From an uncultured Clostridium sp. (GTDB lineage Bacteria; Bacillota; Clostridia; Lachnospirales; Lachnospiraceae), in contig CAMEWU010000001.1 in assembly GCA_945946715.1 (NCBI GenBank), forward strand, positions 1-57,702: a stretch of DNA of 57,702 nucleotides, read 5' to 3'. Below, piece by piece: positions 1 to 9,056 of this stretch. Each line of letters opens with the position of its first letter. Position 1 is the stretch's first letter. The notes beneath the pieces are model-generated. The model ran no database searches. It was not told the origin of the DNA and was given only the letters and a program-made list of their open reading frames with translations. The position numbers were made by a program, and so were the translations under genes.

Positions 1-322
1 AAAGGCGAGGCCTTTGAGGTGGCGTTCATGGAGAAGACGCAAGCTCGAAAGGCAAGCACTGTCTGCATGCAGACAAGGGCTTGAATGAGAGCTTATGTGA
101 GTGCAACGAACACCGAAAAGGCGAGGCCTTTGAGGTGGCGTTCATGGAGAAGACGCAAGCTCGAAAGGCAAGCACTGTCTGCATGCAGACAAGGGCTTGA
201 ATGAGAGCTTATGTGAGTGCAACGAACACCGAAAAGGCGAGGCCTTTGAGGTGGCGTTCATGGAGAAGACGCAAGCTCGAAAGGCAAAGAGGCGAGGCCT
301 TTGAGGTGGCGTTCATGGAAAA
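1..322. repeat. 116-bp direct tandem repeat, about 2.5 units plus a partial fourth
   Basis: Two complete 116-bp units start at 1 and 117. A third starts at 233 and is cut after about 55 bp, and a fourth partial copy (core from 291) runs into unique sequence near 322. Each full unit carries the perfect 14-bp palindrome GTCTGCATGCAGAC (61-74 and 177-190). 116 and 55 are not multiples of 3, so copies cannot all be read in one frame. Seen directly in the sequence; origin unknown. Confidence 0.95.
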
Positions 323-338
323 GAAACACAGGGCGTGA
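291..338 (+). CDS. Possible 3' end of an upstream gene (partial)
   Basis: The last repeat copy can be read as an open frame ending GEAFEVAFMEKKHRA with a TGA at 336-338, nine bases before the sensor-kinase ATG at 348. The same GEAFEVAFMEK peptide is encoded at the start of each upstream repeat copy, but those copies run into stops in other frames. The simplest reading is that the C-terminal end of an upstream gene lying outside the window was tandemly duplicated. No start, no domain and no function can be assigned, and it may not be translated at all. Confidence 0.3.
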   Translation, partial: GEAFEVAFMEKKHRA

Positions 339-347
339 GAGGAACAT

Positions 348-3300
348 ATGAAAAAGAAACTTACAAGTATGCAAATTATCTGTCGAATATTTGGTCTGGC
401 ATTCCTTTTTGTATGCCTTTATTTTGCTTTGGGCGAATGTTTTCTGCCGGATGAACAGGCAGAATATGAACCTTGTGAGGTGTTTCAAGCGGACTGGGAA
501 TGGGTAAAGGAAGACGGAACCAGAGAAGCGATTGCTATACCGGGACAATGTGATGCCCAGCGGAACGAGACAGTTACCATTGAGACAACACTTCCGGAAG
601 ATGTAGAACAAGGTATGTATTTGTGTTTCCGGAGTTCAAAGCAGGATATGCGGATTTTTGTTGATGGGAAGCTTCGTCAGGAATATTCTACAGAGGATAC
701 CCGACTGTTTGGTAGGAATAGTGCAGTTATTTATGTCTTTTTCAAACTGGAAGGGGAGGATGCAGGAAAAACTCTGACTTTGGAAACACGGACAGATTCT
801 TCCTATTCCGGTATTTTTTATCCAATTTACTATGGGGAACGCATGGAAATCTGGAACAATTTCTTTGCTCAATATGGAGTAGAATTGATTGTTGCATTTC
901 TGACGCTTTTTTTGGGGATTATTAGTGTGATTGGCAGTCTTGCATTGCAAATGGTATATCATCAGGATATTCATTTACAGTATTTGGGCTGGGGTGTCTC
1001 TTTGGCAGCAATTTGGCTAATAATGAATTCTGTTTTTCGTCAAGTGATTTTTACAAATATATCTGTAGTTAATGATATGACATTCTTTATGATTATGCTT
1101 CTTCCACTTCCGTTTATGATTTATATGAATAGTGTTCAACAATGTCGCTACGAGAAGGCATATACAATTGACGGGATATTGATAATAGTCAATTTCTGTA
1201 TTTGTACATTTCTGCATATGGTGAATTGGAAAGATTTTGCGGACACAATCGTTATAATAGCTCTTTTCTGTGTTGGTTCTATTGGATTAATGGGAGTAAC
1301 TATCCTGATAGATATATGGAAAAAACATATTAAGGATTATCGATTAGAGGCCATTGGGGTCTTGGGTGCATCTCTGGCAGCAGTATTGCAGATTGTGTTA
1401 TATTTTGTACGGGTAATCCAATTCAGTGGTACTATTTTGGCAATTGGCTTAATTTTTCTTCTGGTTACAGCAGTGGTTAAAACTATTCATAGCATTGTTG
1501 CCATGGAACAGGATAAGCAAAAAGCAATTCTATCCAGTGAAGCAAAAGCAAGATTTCTTGCAAATATGTCTCATGAAATTCGAACGCCGATTAATGCAGT
1601 GCTTGGTATGGATGCCATGATTCTTCGGGAATGTAAGGATATGCAGATTAAGGAATATGCCTTAGATATTCAGAATGCAGGACAGAATCTGCTGGCATTG
1701 GTAAATGATATTCTGGATTTATCCAAAGTGGAATCTGGTAAAATGGAATTGATTCCGGTGGAATATGATGTGAGCAGTATGGTACATGATATTACCAATA
1801 TGATTACCGTAAAAGCACAGGATAAAGACTTGGAGTTGAAAGTACAGGTGAATCCGAATCTGCCATCTCGTTTGTATGGAGATGAGGTTCGTATTCGTCA
1901 GATTTTGATTAATATATTGAACAATGCTGTAAAGTATACTCATGAAGGTAGCGTAGAACTTCGGATTGATGGACAGGTAGAAGAAGAACAGGTTCGGCTG
2001 GAATGCTCGGTAACAGATACAGGAATTGGTATTAAGGAAGAAGATTTACCAAAGCTGTTCGCAGAATTTGAACGGATTGAGGAACAAAAGAATCAAATGA
2101 TTGAGGGAACAGGACTTGGAATGAGTATTACTGCCAAGCTGTTAAACTTGATGGGAAGTAAACTTCAAGTGGAGAGCGTTTATGGAGAGGGTTCCCGGTT
2201 TTTCTTTGAATTGGATCAGTTGATTGTTGATCATAAGCCAATTGGAAATTTAGAGGAACGAATCCGGCAGCAGAGTATTGATTATGCATATCAGGCAGCA
2301 TTTACAGCACCAGAGGCAAGGCTATTAGTGGTAGATGATAATGTAGTAAATTTGAAAGTGTTTGTGAACCTATTAAAAGAAACACAGGTAAAAATAGATG
2401 CTGTTAGTAGCGGGCAGGAATGCTTGGATCTGGTAATAGACAAGCATTATGATATGATATTCCTGGATCATATGATGCCGGATATGGATGGTATTGAGAC
2501 GTTGCATCGAATGAAAGAAATGTCTGATTATCCATGTAAAGACACGCCGGTGATTGTGCTGACTGCCAATGCTGTATCAGGTGCTAAAGAAATGTATTTA
2601 TCTGAAGGGTTTGATGGATTCCTTTCTAAGCCGATTATGCCGGACCGCTTGGAGAATTTGATTCGGCAGACGTTACCTCAGGAGTTGTTACGTTTTGAAA
2701 CAAAGTCTGGAGATGAGATAGAGCACAATAAGGATTTGGATGGCAAAGGCCAATCAACGCAACAGCAGACAACAGCAGATTTACCGTATATAGCAGGAAT
2801 TAATTGGAGCTGTGCATGGTTGCATTTGCCGGAAAGGGAACTTCTGTTGGAAACAGTTCGTGATTTCTATCGTTCCATTGATACAGAAGCTGATTGTTTG
2901 GAAGAATACTATAATGCGAAAGACCTTGATGCTTATCGGATTAAGGTTCATGCCATGAAGAGTTCTGCAGCTTTGATAGGTGCCACTTCACTGTCGGATA
3001 TGGCAAAAATGTTAGAATATGCTGCCAGAGATAAGCAGGAGAATGTTATAGATAATTCTACAGCCGTTTTTTTGGAAGAGTGGCGCAGATATAAAGAAAA
3101 GCTCAGTGTTCTTGTGAAGGAAGAGACAGATAAACAAGAAGTGAAAGATAACACAGTGATTTTGGCATATTTGGAAATGCTGAGATTCGCCATGGAAGAC
3201 ATGGATATTGATGGTGCCGACCAGGCAATGGAGCAGTTGAGGCAATATCAGTATCCTTTGGAAATACAGGCAATGATAGATGAGCTTAGTGGAGCTGTGA

Positions 3301-3413
3301 CAAATTTGGATAGTGAACAGGCTGCAATACTAATTGAAAAACTTATGAATCAATTCAGAGGAAATGAGGGAAAAAAGGATGAAGAAGATACTCTTGATTG
3401 GAAAACTAGATAA
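348..3413 (+). CDS. Membrane hybrid sensor histidine kinase (7TM sensor, HisKA, HATPase, REC, Hpt)
   Basis: A 1021-aa sensor likely to detect a sugar-related signal for the adjoining transport operon. A membrane helix (about 10-28) precedes an extracytoplasmic beta-rich domain (about 45-165) and seven hydrophobic segments (about 175-385), resembling 7TMR-DISM sensors. The kinase core has the phosphorylated His409 in NMSHEIRTP, followed by HATPase N and G boxes (DTGIGI, GTGLGMSI). A receiver follows with Asp707 in LDHMMPDMDG, then an Hpt-type domain with His868 in KVHAMKSSA. A His-Asp-His phosphorelay is therefore possible within one chain. GAGAGG lies 5 nt before the ATG. The 3' end overlaps the response regulator, so the two are co-translated. 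The ligand is not visible from sequence. Confidence 0.9.
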   Translation: MKKKLTSMQIICRIFGLAFLFVCLYFALGECFLPDEQAEYEPCEVFQADWEWVKEDGTREAIAIPGQCDAQRNETVTIETTLPEDVEQGMYLCFRSSKQDMRIFVDGKLRQEYSTEDTRLFGRNSAVIYVFFKLEGEDAGKTLTLETRTDSSYSGIFYPIYYGERMEIWNNFFAQYGVELIVAFLTLFLGIISVIGSLALQMVYHQDIHLQYLGWGVSLAAIWLIMNSVFRQVIFTNISVVNDMTFFMIMLLPLPFMIYMNSVQQCRYEKAYTIDGILIIVNFCICTFLHMVNWKDFADTIVIIALFCVGSIGLMGVTILIDIWKKHIKDYRLEAIGVLGASLAAVLQIVLYFVRVIQFSGTILAIGLIFLLVTAVVKTIHSIVAMEQDKQKAILSSEAKARFLANMSHEIRTPINAVLGMDAMILRECKDMQIKEYALDIQNAGQNLLALVNDILDLSKVESGKMELIPVEYDVSSMVHDITNMITVKAQDKDLELKVQVNPNLPSRLYGDEVRIRQILINILNNAVKYTHEGSVELRIDGQVEEEQVRLECSVTDTGIGIKEEDLPKLFAEFERIEEQKNQMIEGTGLGMSITAKLLNLMGSKLQVESVYGEGSRFFFELDQLIVDHKPIGNLEERIRQQSIDYAYQAAFTAPEARLLVVDDNVVNLKVFVNLLKETQVKIDAVSSGQECLDLVIDKHYDMIFLDHMMPDMDGIETLHRMKEMSDYPCKDTPVIVLTANAVSGAKEMYLSEGFDGFLSKPIMPDRLENLIRQTLPQELLRFETKSGDEIEHNKDLDGKGQSTQQQTTADLPYIAGINWSCAWLHLPERELLLETVRDFYRSIDTEADCLEEYYNAKDLDAYRIKVHAMKSSAALIGATSLSDMAKMLEYAARDKQENVIDNSTAVFLEEWRRYKEKLSVLVKEETDKQEVKDNTVILAYLEMLRFAMEDMDIDGADQAMEQLRQYQYPLEIQAMIDELSGAVTNLDSEQAAILIEKLMNQFRGNEGKKDEEDTLDWKTR

Positions 3414-4161
3414 AATTGTTCAGAATTTGAATGAAAGTTTGTCGGGAAAGTTTAATGTTCAATTATGCTCTGAATCTATTGAATTAGTGCGGGGAATGAT
3501 GAAAATTGCAAAGCCGGATATGGTCATTATTTGCAGTATTAATGAAAAAGATATTCAATCTGAGATTTTTCAATTGCTTAGCAGCAATGCTTATTCCTAT
3601 ATCCCGGTTCTGGTAGTTGGGACAAGGGAAGGCTGCGATAAGTTTCAGGAATATTATGAGAAATACCAATTTGAGTATTTGATTCGGCCGATTAGTAGGG
3701 AAACACTTTTAAAAAAGTGTCAGGAACGCCTCAAATTAGTTAAAGCATCTGAAAATGATAGAGCTTCGCAGATAAATAACGAACCGGAAGTAGAAAAGAA
3801 GAGGATTTTGATTGTAGATGACAGTGCTTTGTCATTAAGAAGTGCAAAGGCAATTCTGGATAAAAAGTTCAATGTTACTGTTGCAACTTCCGGTAAACAG
3901 GCCATGATAGCGTTACAGAAGAAACGACCGGATTTAATTCTTTTGGATTATGAGATGCCTGAGTGGGACGGAAAAACTACCTTAGAAAAAATCAGACAGG
4001 AAAAAGAGTTGCAGGATATCCCGGTAATTTTCTTAACGGGTGTGGCAGATAAAGAACACATTACAGCGGTATTACGATTAAATCCGGCAGGGTACTTTTT
4101 AAAACCATTGGAAAAGGAAAAACTGTTAGAAGCAGTTGACAAGATTTTTGGAGAAGGATGA
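3379..4161 (+). CDS. Response regulator with two receiver domains and no output domain
   Basis: 260 aa. The start at 3379 (MKKILLIGK) is preferred over 3364 because GAGGG sits about 8 nt upstream; either way it overlaps the kinase gene by more than 30 bp. Residues 1-115 form a degenerate receiver: the strand that should end in the phosphorylated Asp reads DMVIICSIN. Residues 135-258 form an intact receiver with the VDD acidic pair, Asp190 in LILLDYEMP and a conserved Lys in FLKPL. There is no DNA-binding or enzymatic domain, so it must act by protein contact, perhaps as phosphate acceptor from the Hpt domain of the kinase or as a partner of the next gene product (inference). Its stop overlaps the next start by ATGA. 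Confidence 0.85.
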   Translation: MKKILLIGKLDKIVQNLNESLSGKFNVQLCSESIELVRGMMKIAKPDMVIICSINEKDIQSEIFQLLSSNAYSYIPVLVVGTREGCDKFQEYYEKYQFEYLIRPISRETLLKKCQERLKLVKASENDRASQINNEPEVEKKRILIVDDSALSLRSAKAILDKKFNVTVATSGKQAMIALQKKRPDLILLDYEMPEWDGKTTLEKIRQEKELQDIPVIFLTGVADKEHITAVLRLNPAGYFLKPLEKEKLLEAVDKIFGEG

Positions 4162-6155
4162 AAATGGCAAATGGGAAGGTTACAATTAAACAGATTGCAG
4201 ATATGGCAGGAGTATCTATCGCAACGGTTTCTCATGTGATTAACAGAACCCGATATGTGAGTCCTGAATTGGTGGAACGAATTGAAAGGATTATTCGGGA
4301 AACTGGCTATTCAGAAAAGATTGTAGAGAAAGAGCGAAAACTAAAGGTAGGAAAAGCATCCATGATTGTTGCGGTATTTCCAAATGTCAGCAGTACTATT
4401 TATCGGGATATGGTAGATTATCTTCGGCAATTAATTACGGAGCAAGGATACCGCTTCTATGTGGCAGTTACGGGAAATGATAAGGAAGAGGAATGCCAAT
4501 TGCTGGAAGGACTGCTTTCTGAAAAAAAAATAGCAGGTATTCTTCATGTGCCGGTTAGTGAAGCGGCCTCCGATTATAAAATGTTGATTCAGTCAGGAGT
4601 GCCGTTTGTGTGCATGGAACGGAATCTGCTGGGAGAAGGTATTGATGCAGTAGAATTTCGGGATAGAGAAGGCATGTTTGCAGGAACAGAATATCTGTTA
4701 AAGTGTGGTCATCGGAATATTTTGTTGCTGAGGGAACAATCTCCCAGCACTACACGTGAAGAACGCACTCGGGGTTTTATAGAAGCGTTACAGCAGTACA
4801 ATATTAATGTGAATGATGCCAATATTGAAGATATTAATATAGGAAATGAGGATAAAAGCAGAATTGCTATTCAACGGGCACTGAATCGAATTATGCCTAC
4901 AGCAGTGATAACAAGTGGCAATCGGTTGACTTTGTATCTGATGAAGACGGTGCGTGATCTGGGTATAGAATGCCCTGAGGAATTGTCGGTAATTGGCTTC
5001 GGAGATGATAGTTGGAGTGAATTAACCTATCCTCCGCTTACTATATTAAAACGGGATGTGAAGGGATTATGCCAGCGGGCAACAGCTATGCTATTTGAGA
5101 AAATCAATGCAGGAAAAGTAATCATGGAAGATTGCTATGCAGATATTGAGTTGATAGTGCGAAAATCCACCAAAATGCTGGACAGTGGTCCATATGGTGA
5201 ACGAGCAGCAACACCGGATAGTATAGTTTTGACAAATGAAGAAAAAAAACAATTACGAAATGGACATTTTCGTGTGGCAATTTCGTTTCATTATACAGGT
5301 ACTGCATGGGCGGAACTTCATGAAAAGGGAATCCGGGATGAATTGGAACGATATGGAATAGATATAGTATCGGTAATGGATGCTCATTTTGACCCCAAAC
5401 TTCAGAATGTACAATTAGAAGGTTTACGGTTACAAAGGCCGGATGCTGTAATTGCGATTCCGGTAGATGATAAGGCAACGGCTGTAAAGTTTCAAGAATT
5501 ATCGGCAGTATCAAAACTGGTATTTTTGAGTAATGTTCCGGAAAAACTAAATAAGAACAATTACGTATCCTGTGTGTCAGTAAATGAATGGGAAAATGGT
5601 ACGAATACAGGCCGCCTTATGGGAGAGTATTTTAAGGAAAGAAAATCTGTAAAGGCAGGGTTTATTATTCATGGAGCTGCCTTTTCCGCAACTCGTTCCA
5701 GAGATTCTGCGGCAGAAAAAATCATACAGGATAACTACAAGAATATTGAAATAGTTACAGTACGCAATTTTGTCCAGATTGAAAACACCTATCAGGTGTG
5801 TAAGGAAGTTATGGAAATGCATCCGGAAATTGAAACGCTTTATATTAGTTGGGATCAACCGGCACTTCTGGCAATAAAAGCCTTGAAGGAATTGGGCAGA
5901 AGTGATGTGGCAGTATTTACAACGGACTTAGATAGAGATATTGCATATTGTATGGAAGAGGGCATTGTGCGGGGGATGAGTACCCAACGGCCATATGAAC
6001 AGGGTAGAACAGCAGCGTTAGTTGTGGCAAAGGCGCTGGTGAGCGATGGTATACCAAAATATGTGGGAGTGCAGCCGTATATTGTGGAAGGAAAGCAATT
6101 GAGGCGTGCATGGAAGGATATTTTTCATGAACCAATGCCGGAACGGTTGAAGTAG
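4158..6155 (+). CDS. LacI-family regulator with two tandem periplasmic-binding-type domains
   Basis: 665 aa, about twice the usual LacI length of about 340. Residues 7-52 are a LacI helix-turn-helix (IKQIADMAGVSIATVSHVIN). Residues about 60-335 are a first PBP1-type effector domain (TREERTRGFIEAL, VIGFGDDSW). After a short linker, residues about 360-655 form a second PBP-like domain related to RbsB-type sugar-binding proteins. The start overlaps the REC-REC gene by four bases. A terminator and four palindromic operators follow the stop, so it probably represses the sugar operon just downstream. Two ligand sites would allow integration of two signals (inference). Confidence 0.88.
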   Translation: MKMANGKVTIKQIADMAGVSIATVSHVINRTRYVSPELVERIERIIRETGYSEKIVEKERKLKVGKASMIVAVFPNVSSTIYRDMVDYLRQLITEQGYRFYVAVTGNDKEEECQLLEGLLSEKKIAGILHVPVSEAASDYKMLIQSGVPFVCMERNLLGEGIDAVEFRDREGMFAGTEYLLKCGHRNILLLREQSPSTTREERTRGFIEALQQYNINVNDANIEDINIGNEDKSRIAIQRALNRIMPTAVITSGNRLTLYLMKTVRDLGIECPEELSVIGFGDDSWSELTYPPLTILKRDVKGLCQRATAMLFEKINAGKVIMEDCYADIELIVRKSTKMLDSGPYGERAATPDSIVLTNEEKKQLRNGHFRVAISFHYTGTAWAELHEKGIRDELERYGIDIVSVMDAHFDPKLQNVQLEGLRLQRPDAVIAIPVDDKATAVKFQELSAVSKLVFLSNVPEKLNKNNYVSCVSVNEWENGTNTGRLMGEYFKERKSVKAGFIIHGAAFSATRSRDSAAEKIIQDNYKNIEIVTVRNFVQIENTYQVCKEVMEMHPEIETLYISWDQPALLAIKALKELGRSDVAVFTTDLDRDIAYCMEEGIVRGMSTQRPYEQGRTAALVVAKALVSDGIPKYVGVQPYIVEGKQLRRAWKDIFHEPMPERLK

Positions 6156-6175
6156 GGTTAATTGAATGGAGTTTT

Positions 6176-6210
6176 AAATGGGTTTGAAATTAGTTTCAAA
6201 CCCATTTTTT
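6176..6210 (+). terminator. Rho-independent terminator after the regulator gene
   Basis: A perfect 14-bp stem (6176-6189 with 6194-6207), loop TTAG, then a T run at 6204-6210. The T run is part of the first TTTACGTAAA operator, so termination and repressor binding share bases. Confidence 0.85.
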
Positions 6211-6406
6211 ACGTAAATAACCCATTTGATTTGATAATTTACGTAAAAAAAAGAAAAGAATGAGTGAAATGAAAAAAGCTGGATACATATTTTGTATAAA
6301 TTTAACAAAAAACAAAGAGAATCAAGAAAGATTATTGACATATTTCAACGCCTATTATATTATTTACGTAAACAAAGGAGAAAACATATCATTAAATTTA
6401 CGTAAA
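6208..6406. promoter_or_regulatory. Sugar-operon promoter with four LacI-type operators
   Basis: The palindrome TTTACGTAAA occurs at 6208-6217, 6238-6247, 6363-6372 and 6397-6406, two pairs spaced 30 and 34 bp. Central CG palindromes of this kind are typical of LacI-family operators. A strong promoter TTGACA (6335-6340), 17-bp spacer, TATTAT (6358-6363) has its -10 box touching operator 3, so binding there should block initiation. The distance between the pairs (about 155 bp) would allow looping. The most likely binder is the upstream regulator (inference). Confidence 0.8.
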
Positions 6407-6486
6407 AAACCGGTTATGATGTGTAATGGATAATAAATCCTTTGAAGCAAAAAAATACCCCAACATATTTTAAGGAGGACGATGAT

Positions 6487-7488
6487 ATGAAGAAATTTAA
6501 GAAATTAGTTGCATTAGGTATTAGCTTATGTATGGCTGTTGGGATGCTGGCAGGTTGTGGAGCATCTGGCAGTGGTGACGCAAATGGTAACGGTGGTGAG
6601 ACACAGAATTCAGATTCAGGTCTTTCTTTTGCATTCTGCACCAATACATTAAACAATACATTTCAGAGTTCAATTGACGCAAAGTTAAGCGAGCTATGTG
6701 AGGAGAATGGTATTTCTTATACCTGCCTTGACCCTGATTATGATTTGAATAAGCAGTTGAGCCAGTTATCTGATGTTGCAAACAGTGGATATGATGCAGT
6801 TTTTATTATTCCGGTTGATTCCGCAGGTATTACCTCTGGTCTTGCAGAAATTCATGATGCAGGCATTCCAATTTTTAATGTAGATACTGCGGTTATTGAT
6901 GATGACATTGAGAATTTTGTAACTATGTTCGTTGGCACCAATGCTTATATGGCAGGCGAACTGGTTGGCGAGCAGATGGCTAAGGATTATCCAGATGGAG
7001 CTGACATAGCAATTTTAGACTTCCCTTCCAATGAGAGCTGTGTTGATCGTGTAAATGGTTTTATGGCTGGTCTTGGTGATAATGCAGATAAGTTTAACAT
7101 TGTTGCACAGCAGGATGGTGAAGCAGCACTGGATGCTTCTATGGGACTTGCAGAAGATATTATTATTGCAAACCCTGATATTGATGCATTCTTCTGTATC
7201 AATGACCCTTCTGCATTAGGTGCCGCTGCCGCAGTAAAAGCAGCAAACAGAACCGGAGAAATTGGTGTATATAGCATTGATGCTTCTCCGGATGGAAAGC
7301 AGGCTTTGTTAGATGGCGAGTTTTCGGCAGTAGCTGCTCAGGTTCCGTTACAGATTGCTGAATATTCATTTAATGAAGCAATGAACTATTTGAATGGTGA
7401 TACTGAAATTGAAGAAAAGAAGGTTTACTTAGATTCTCACTTAGTATTAGAGGATGAAGCAAAGGAAACTATTGATAGCTGGCAGTAA
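6487..7488 (+). CDS. Sugar ABC transporter substrate-binding lipoprotein (RbsB-like)
   Basis: 333 aa, membrane-anchored extracellular receptor of the ABC importer encoded by the next two genes. The start at 6487 has AAGGAGG 8 nt upstream; an upstream in-frame ATG at 6442 lacks this. A lipoprotein signal ends in LAGC (Cys24), followed by a Gly/Asn/Ser-rich linker and a type-I periplasmic binding fold (about 45-330) of the ribose/galactose-binding class. A fructose or fructo-oligosaccharide ligand is inferred from the GH32-like enzyme and fructokinase downstream. Expression is predicted from the promoter with four operators upstream. Confidence 0.9.
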   Translation: MKKFKKLVALGISLCMAVGMLAGCGASGSGDANGNGGETQNSDSGLSFAFCTNTLNNTFQSSIDAKLSELCEENGISYTCLDPDYDLNKQLSQLSDVANSGYDAVFIIPVDSAGITSGLAEIHDAGIPIFNVDTAVIDDDIENFVTMFVGTNAYMAGELVGEQMAKDYPDGADIAILDFPSNESCVDRVNGFMAGLGDNADKFNIVAQQDGEAALDASMGLAEDIIIANPDIDAFFCINDPSALGAAAAVKAANRTGEIGVYSIDASPDGKQALLDGEFSAVAAQVPLQIAEYSFNEAMNYLNGDTEIEEKKVYLDSHLVLEDEAKETIDSWQ

Positions 7489-7501
7489 GAAGAACTGGAT
7501 G

Positions 7502-7532
7502 GATGCACTGTAGAGAAATCATACAGTGCATC
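7502..7532 (+). other. Intercistronic hairpin between binding protein and ATPase
   Basis: GATGCACTGTA (7502-7512) pairs perfectly with TACAGTGCATC (7522-7532) over a 9-nt loop. No T run follows. Such hairpins after binding-protein genes commonly stabilise the upstream mRNA and raise binding-protein levels above those of the ATPase and permease; here that role is inferred. Confidence 0.65.
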
Positions 7533-7555
7533 TGTCAGAATAAAGGAGGTTCAAT

Positions 7556-9055
7556 ATGGGACAAACAGTTCTGGAAATGATAGGAATAAAGAAAAGCTTT
7601 TCTGGAATCTATGCGCTTGCTGGTATTGATTTCAGTCTGGAACAGGGGGAGGTTCATGCATTATTAGGTGAAAATGGTGCGGGAAAGTCCACGTTGATTA
7701 AGGTTTTGGGTGGTATCTATCAGCCTGATGAAGGCACAATTAAGATTCAGGGAAAAGAAGTAAAAATTAATGGTGTCCCAGCAGCAAGAGAAAACGGAAT
7801 TGGAATTATTCACCAGGAAATAGTGCTGGTTCCATATTTGACCGTTGCACAGAATTTATTTCTTGGGCGGGAAATTAAAACCTCAATTGGCACCATTGAT
7901 TTTAAGGAACAAAACAGAAGGGCAGAAGAGATGATTGCCTCTCTGGGAGTTGGAATTAAAGCAGATTCGGTAGTAGAAACATTAACCATCGCTCAGCAAC
8001 AAATGGTTGAAATTGTTAAGGCAGTATCCTTTAATGCGAATATTATAGTTATGGATGAACCGACATCTTCGTTGTCAAATGAAGAAGTGGAACAACTATT
8101 CCAAATCATTGAAAATCTGCAGAAAAAGCAAGTTAGCATTATTTACATATCCCACAGAATGGAAGAGTTGTTCCGTATTTCTGACCGGGTCACAATTATC
8201 CGGGATGGCAAATATGTAGGAACCAGAAAAACCAGCGAAACCAATCCGAATGAACTGGTGGCTATGATGGTTGGACGGGATTTGGAAAGCTTTTACGCAA
8301 GGGACTATTGCGATATGGAAAAAGCAGAAGTTGCAATGAGTGTAAAGGGATTAACCTGTGATGGAACATTTGAAGATGTAAGCTTTGATGTTCATAAGGG
8401 TGAGATATTAGGCTTCTCCGGTTTGGTTGGTGCCGGAAGAAGCGAGATAATGGAAAGTATTTTTGGAGCCCGCCCATATACGAAGGGTGAAGTATACTTA
8501 AAGGGTGAAAAGGTACATTTTAAGAATCCGATGCAGGCAATTAAGGCTGGTGTAGCATTAGTGCCTGAAGACAGAAAGAAACAGGGCTTGGTTCTTGGTA
8601 ACAGTGTTGCATTTAACATGACCTTGTCCTCGTTGCGGTTCTACATGAATGGAATTGCAATTAGTGAAAAGAAGCGAAAAGCAGTAATTGATGAATTTTC
8701 ACAGAAGTTACGATTGAAAGCGGCTTCTCCTGATATCGAAGCAGGCAGCTTGTCTGGTGGTAATCAGCAGAAGGTAGTGCTGGGGAAATGGCTGGCAACA
8801 AAGCCGGAGGTTTTGATTTTAGATGAGCCAACCAGAGGTGTAGATGTAAATGCTAAATTTGAAATCTATACCACCATTAACGAGCTGGCAAAACAAGGAA
8901 TAGCAATTATTATGATTTCCAGTGAATTGCCGGAGATTATCAATATGTGTGACAACGTATGCGTTGTAAGAGCCGGGAAACTGGTAGGAAAGTTGAAGAA
9001 GGACGAATTGACGCAGGAAGAAATTATGAAATATGCTGCAGGAGGAGTTGAATAA
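7556..9055 (+). CDS. Sugar ABC transporter ATPase with two nucleotide-binding domains (RbsA-like)
   Basis: 499 aa, the usual length for RbsA/MglA ATPases that energise monosaccharide uptake. The N-terminal cassette (about 5-240) has Walker A GENGAGKST, a diverged signature region and Walker B IIVMDEPTSS. The C-terminal cassette (about 255-495) has a degenerate Walker A-like GLVGAGRSE, signature LSGGNQQKVV and Walker B LILDEPTRGVD, the asymmetry typical of this subfamily. AAAGGAGG precedes the start. The stop is one base before the permease start, so translation is coupled. Confidence 0.95.
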   Translation: MGQTVLEMIGIKKSFSGIYALAGIDFSLEQGEVHALLGENGAGKSTLIKVLGGIYQPDEGTIKIQGKEVKINGVPAARENGIGIIHQEIVLVPYLTVAQNLFLGREIKTSIGTIDFKEQNRRAEEMIASLGVGIKADSVVETLTIAQQQMVEIVKAVSFNANIIVMDEPTSSLSNEEVEQLFQIIENLQKKQVSIIYISHRMEELFRISDRVTIIRDGKYVGTRKTSETNPNELVAMMVGRDLESFYARDYCDMEKAEVAMSVKGLTCDGTFEDVSFDVHKGEILGFSGLVGAGRSEIMESIFGARPYTKGEVYLKGEKVHFKNPMQAIKAGVALVPEDRKKQGLVLGNSVAFNMTLSSLRFYMNGIAISEKKRKAVIDEFSQKLRLKAASPDIEAGSLSGGNQQKVVLGKWLATKPEVLILDEPTRGVDVNAKFEIYTTINELAKQGIAIIMISSELPEIINMCDNVCVVRAGKLVGKLKKDELTQEEIMKYAAGGVE

Positions 9056-9056
9056 T

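Noticed and set aside
1..322. CRISPR array
   Set aside because: Units are 116 bp and identical throughout; there is no short repeat with differing spacers and no cas gene nearby.
4158..6155. Fusion error of two adjacent genes (LacI and a binding protein)
   Set aside because: The frame is continuous with no stop, no signal peptide before the second domain and no internal ribosome site, so a true two-domain regulator is more likely.
6208..6406. Catabolite-control cre sites as explanation for the palindromes
   Set aside because: The four copies are identical TTTACGTAAA without the flanking TGWAANC pattern of cre, and a dedicated LacI-type regulator is adjacent.
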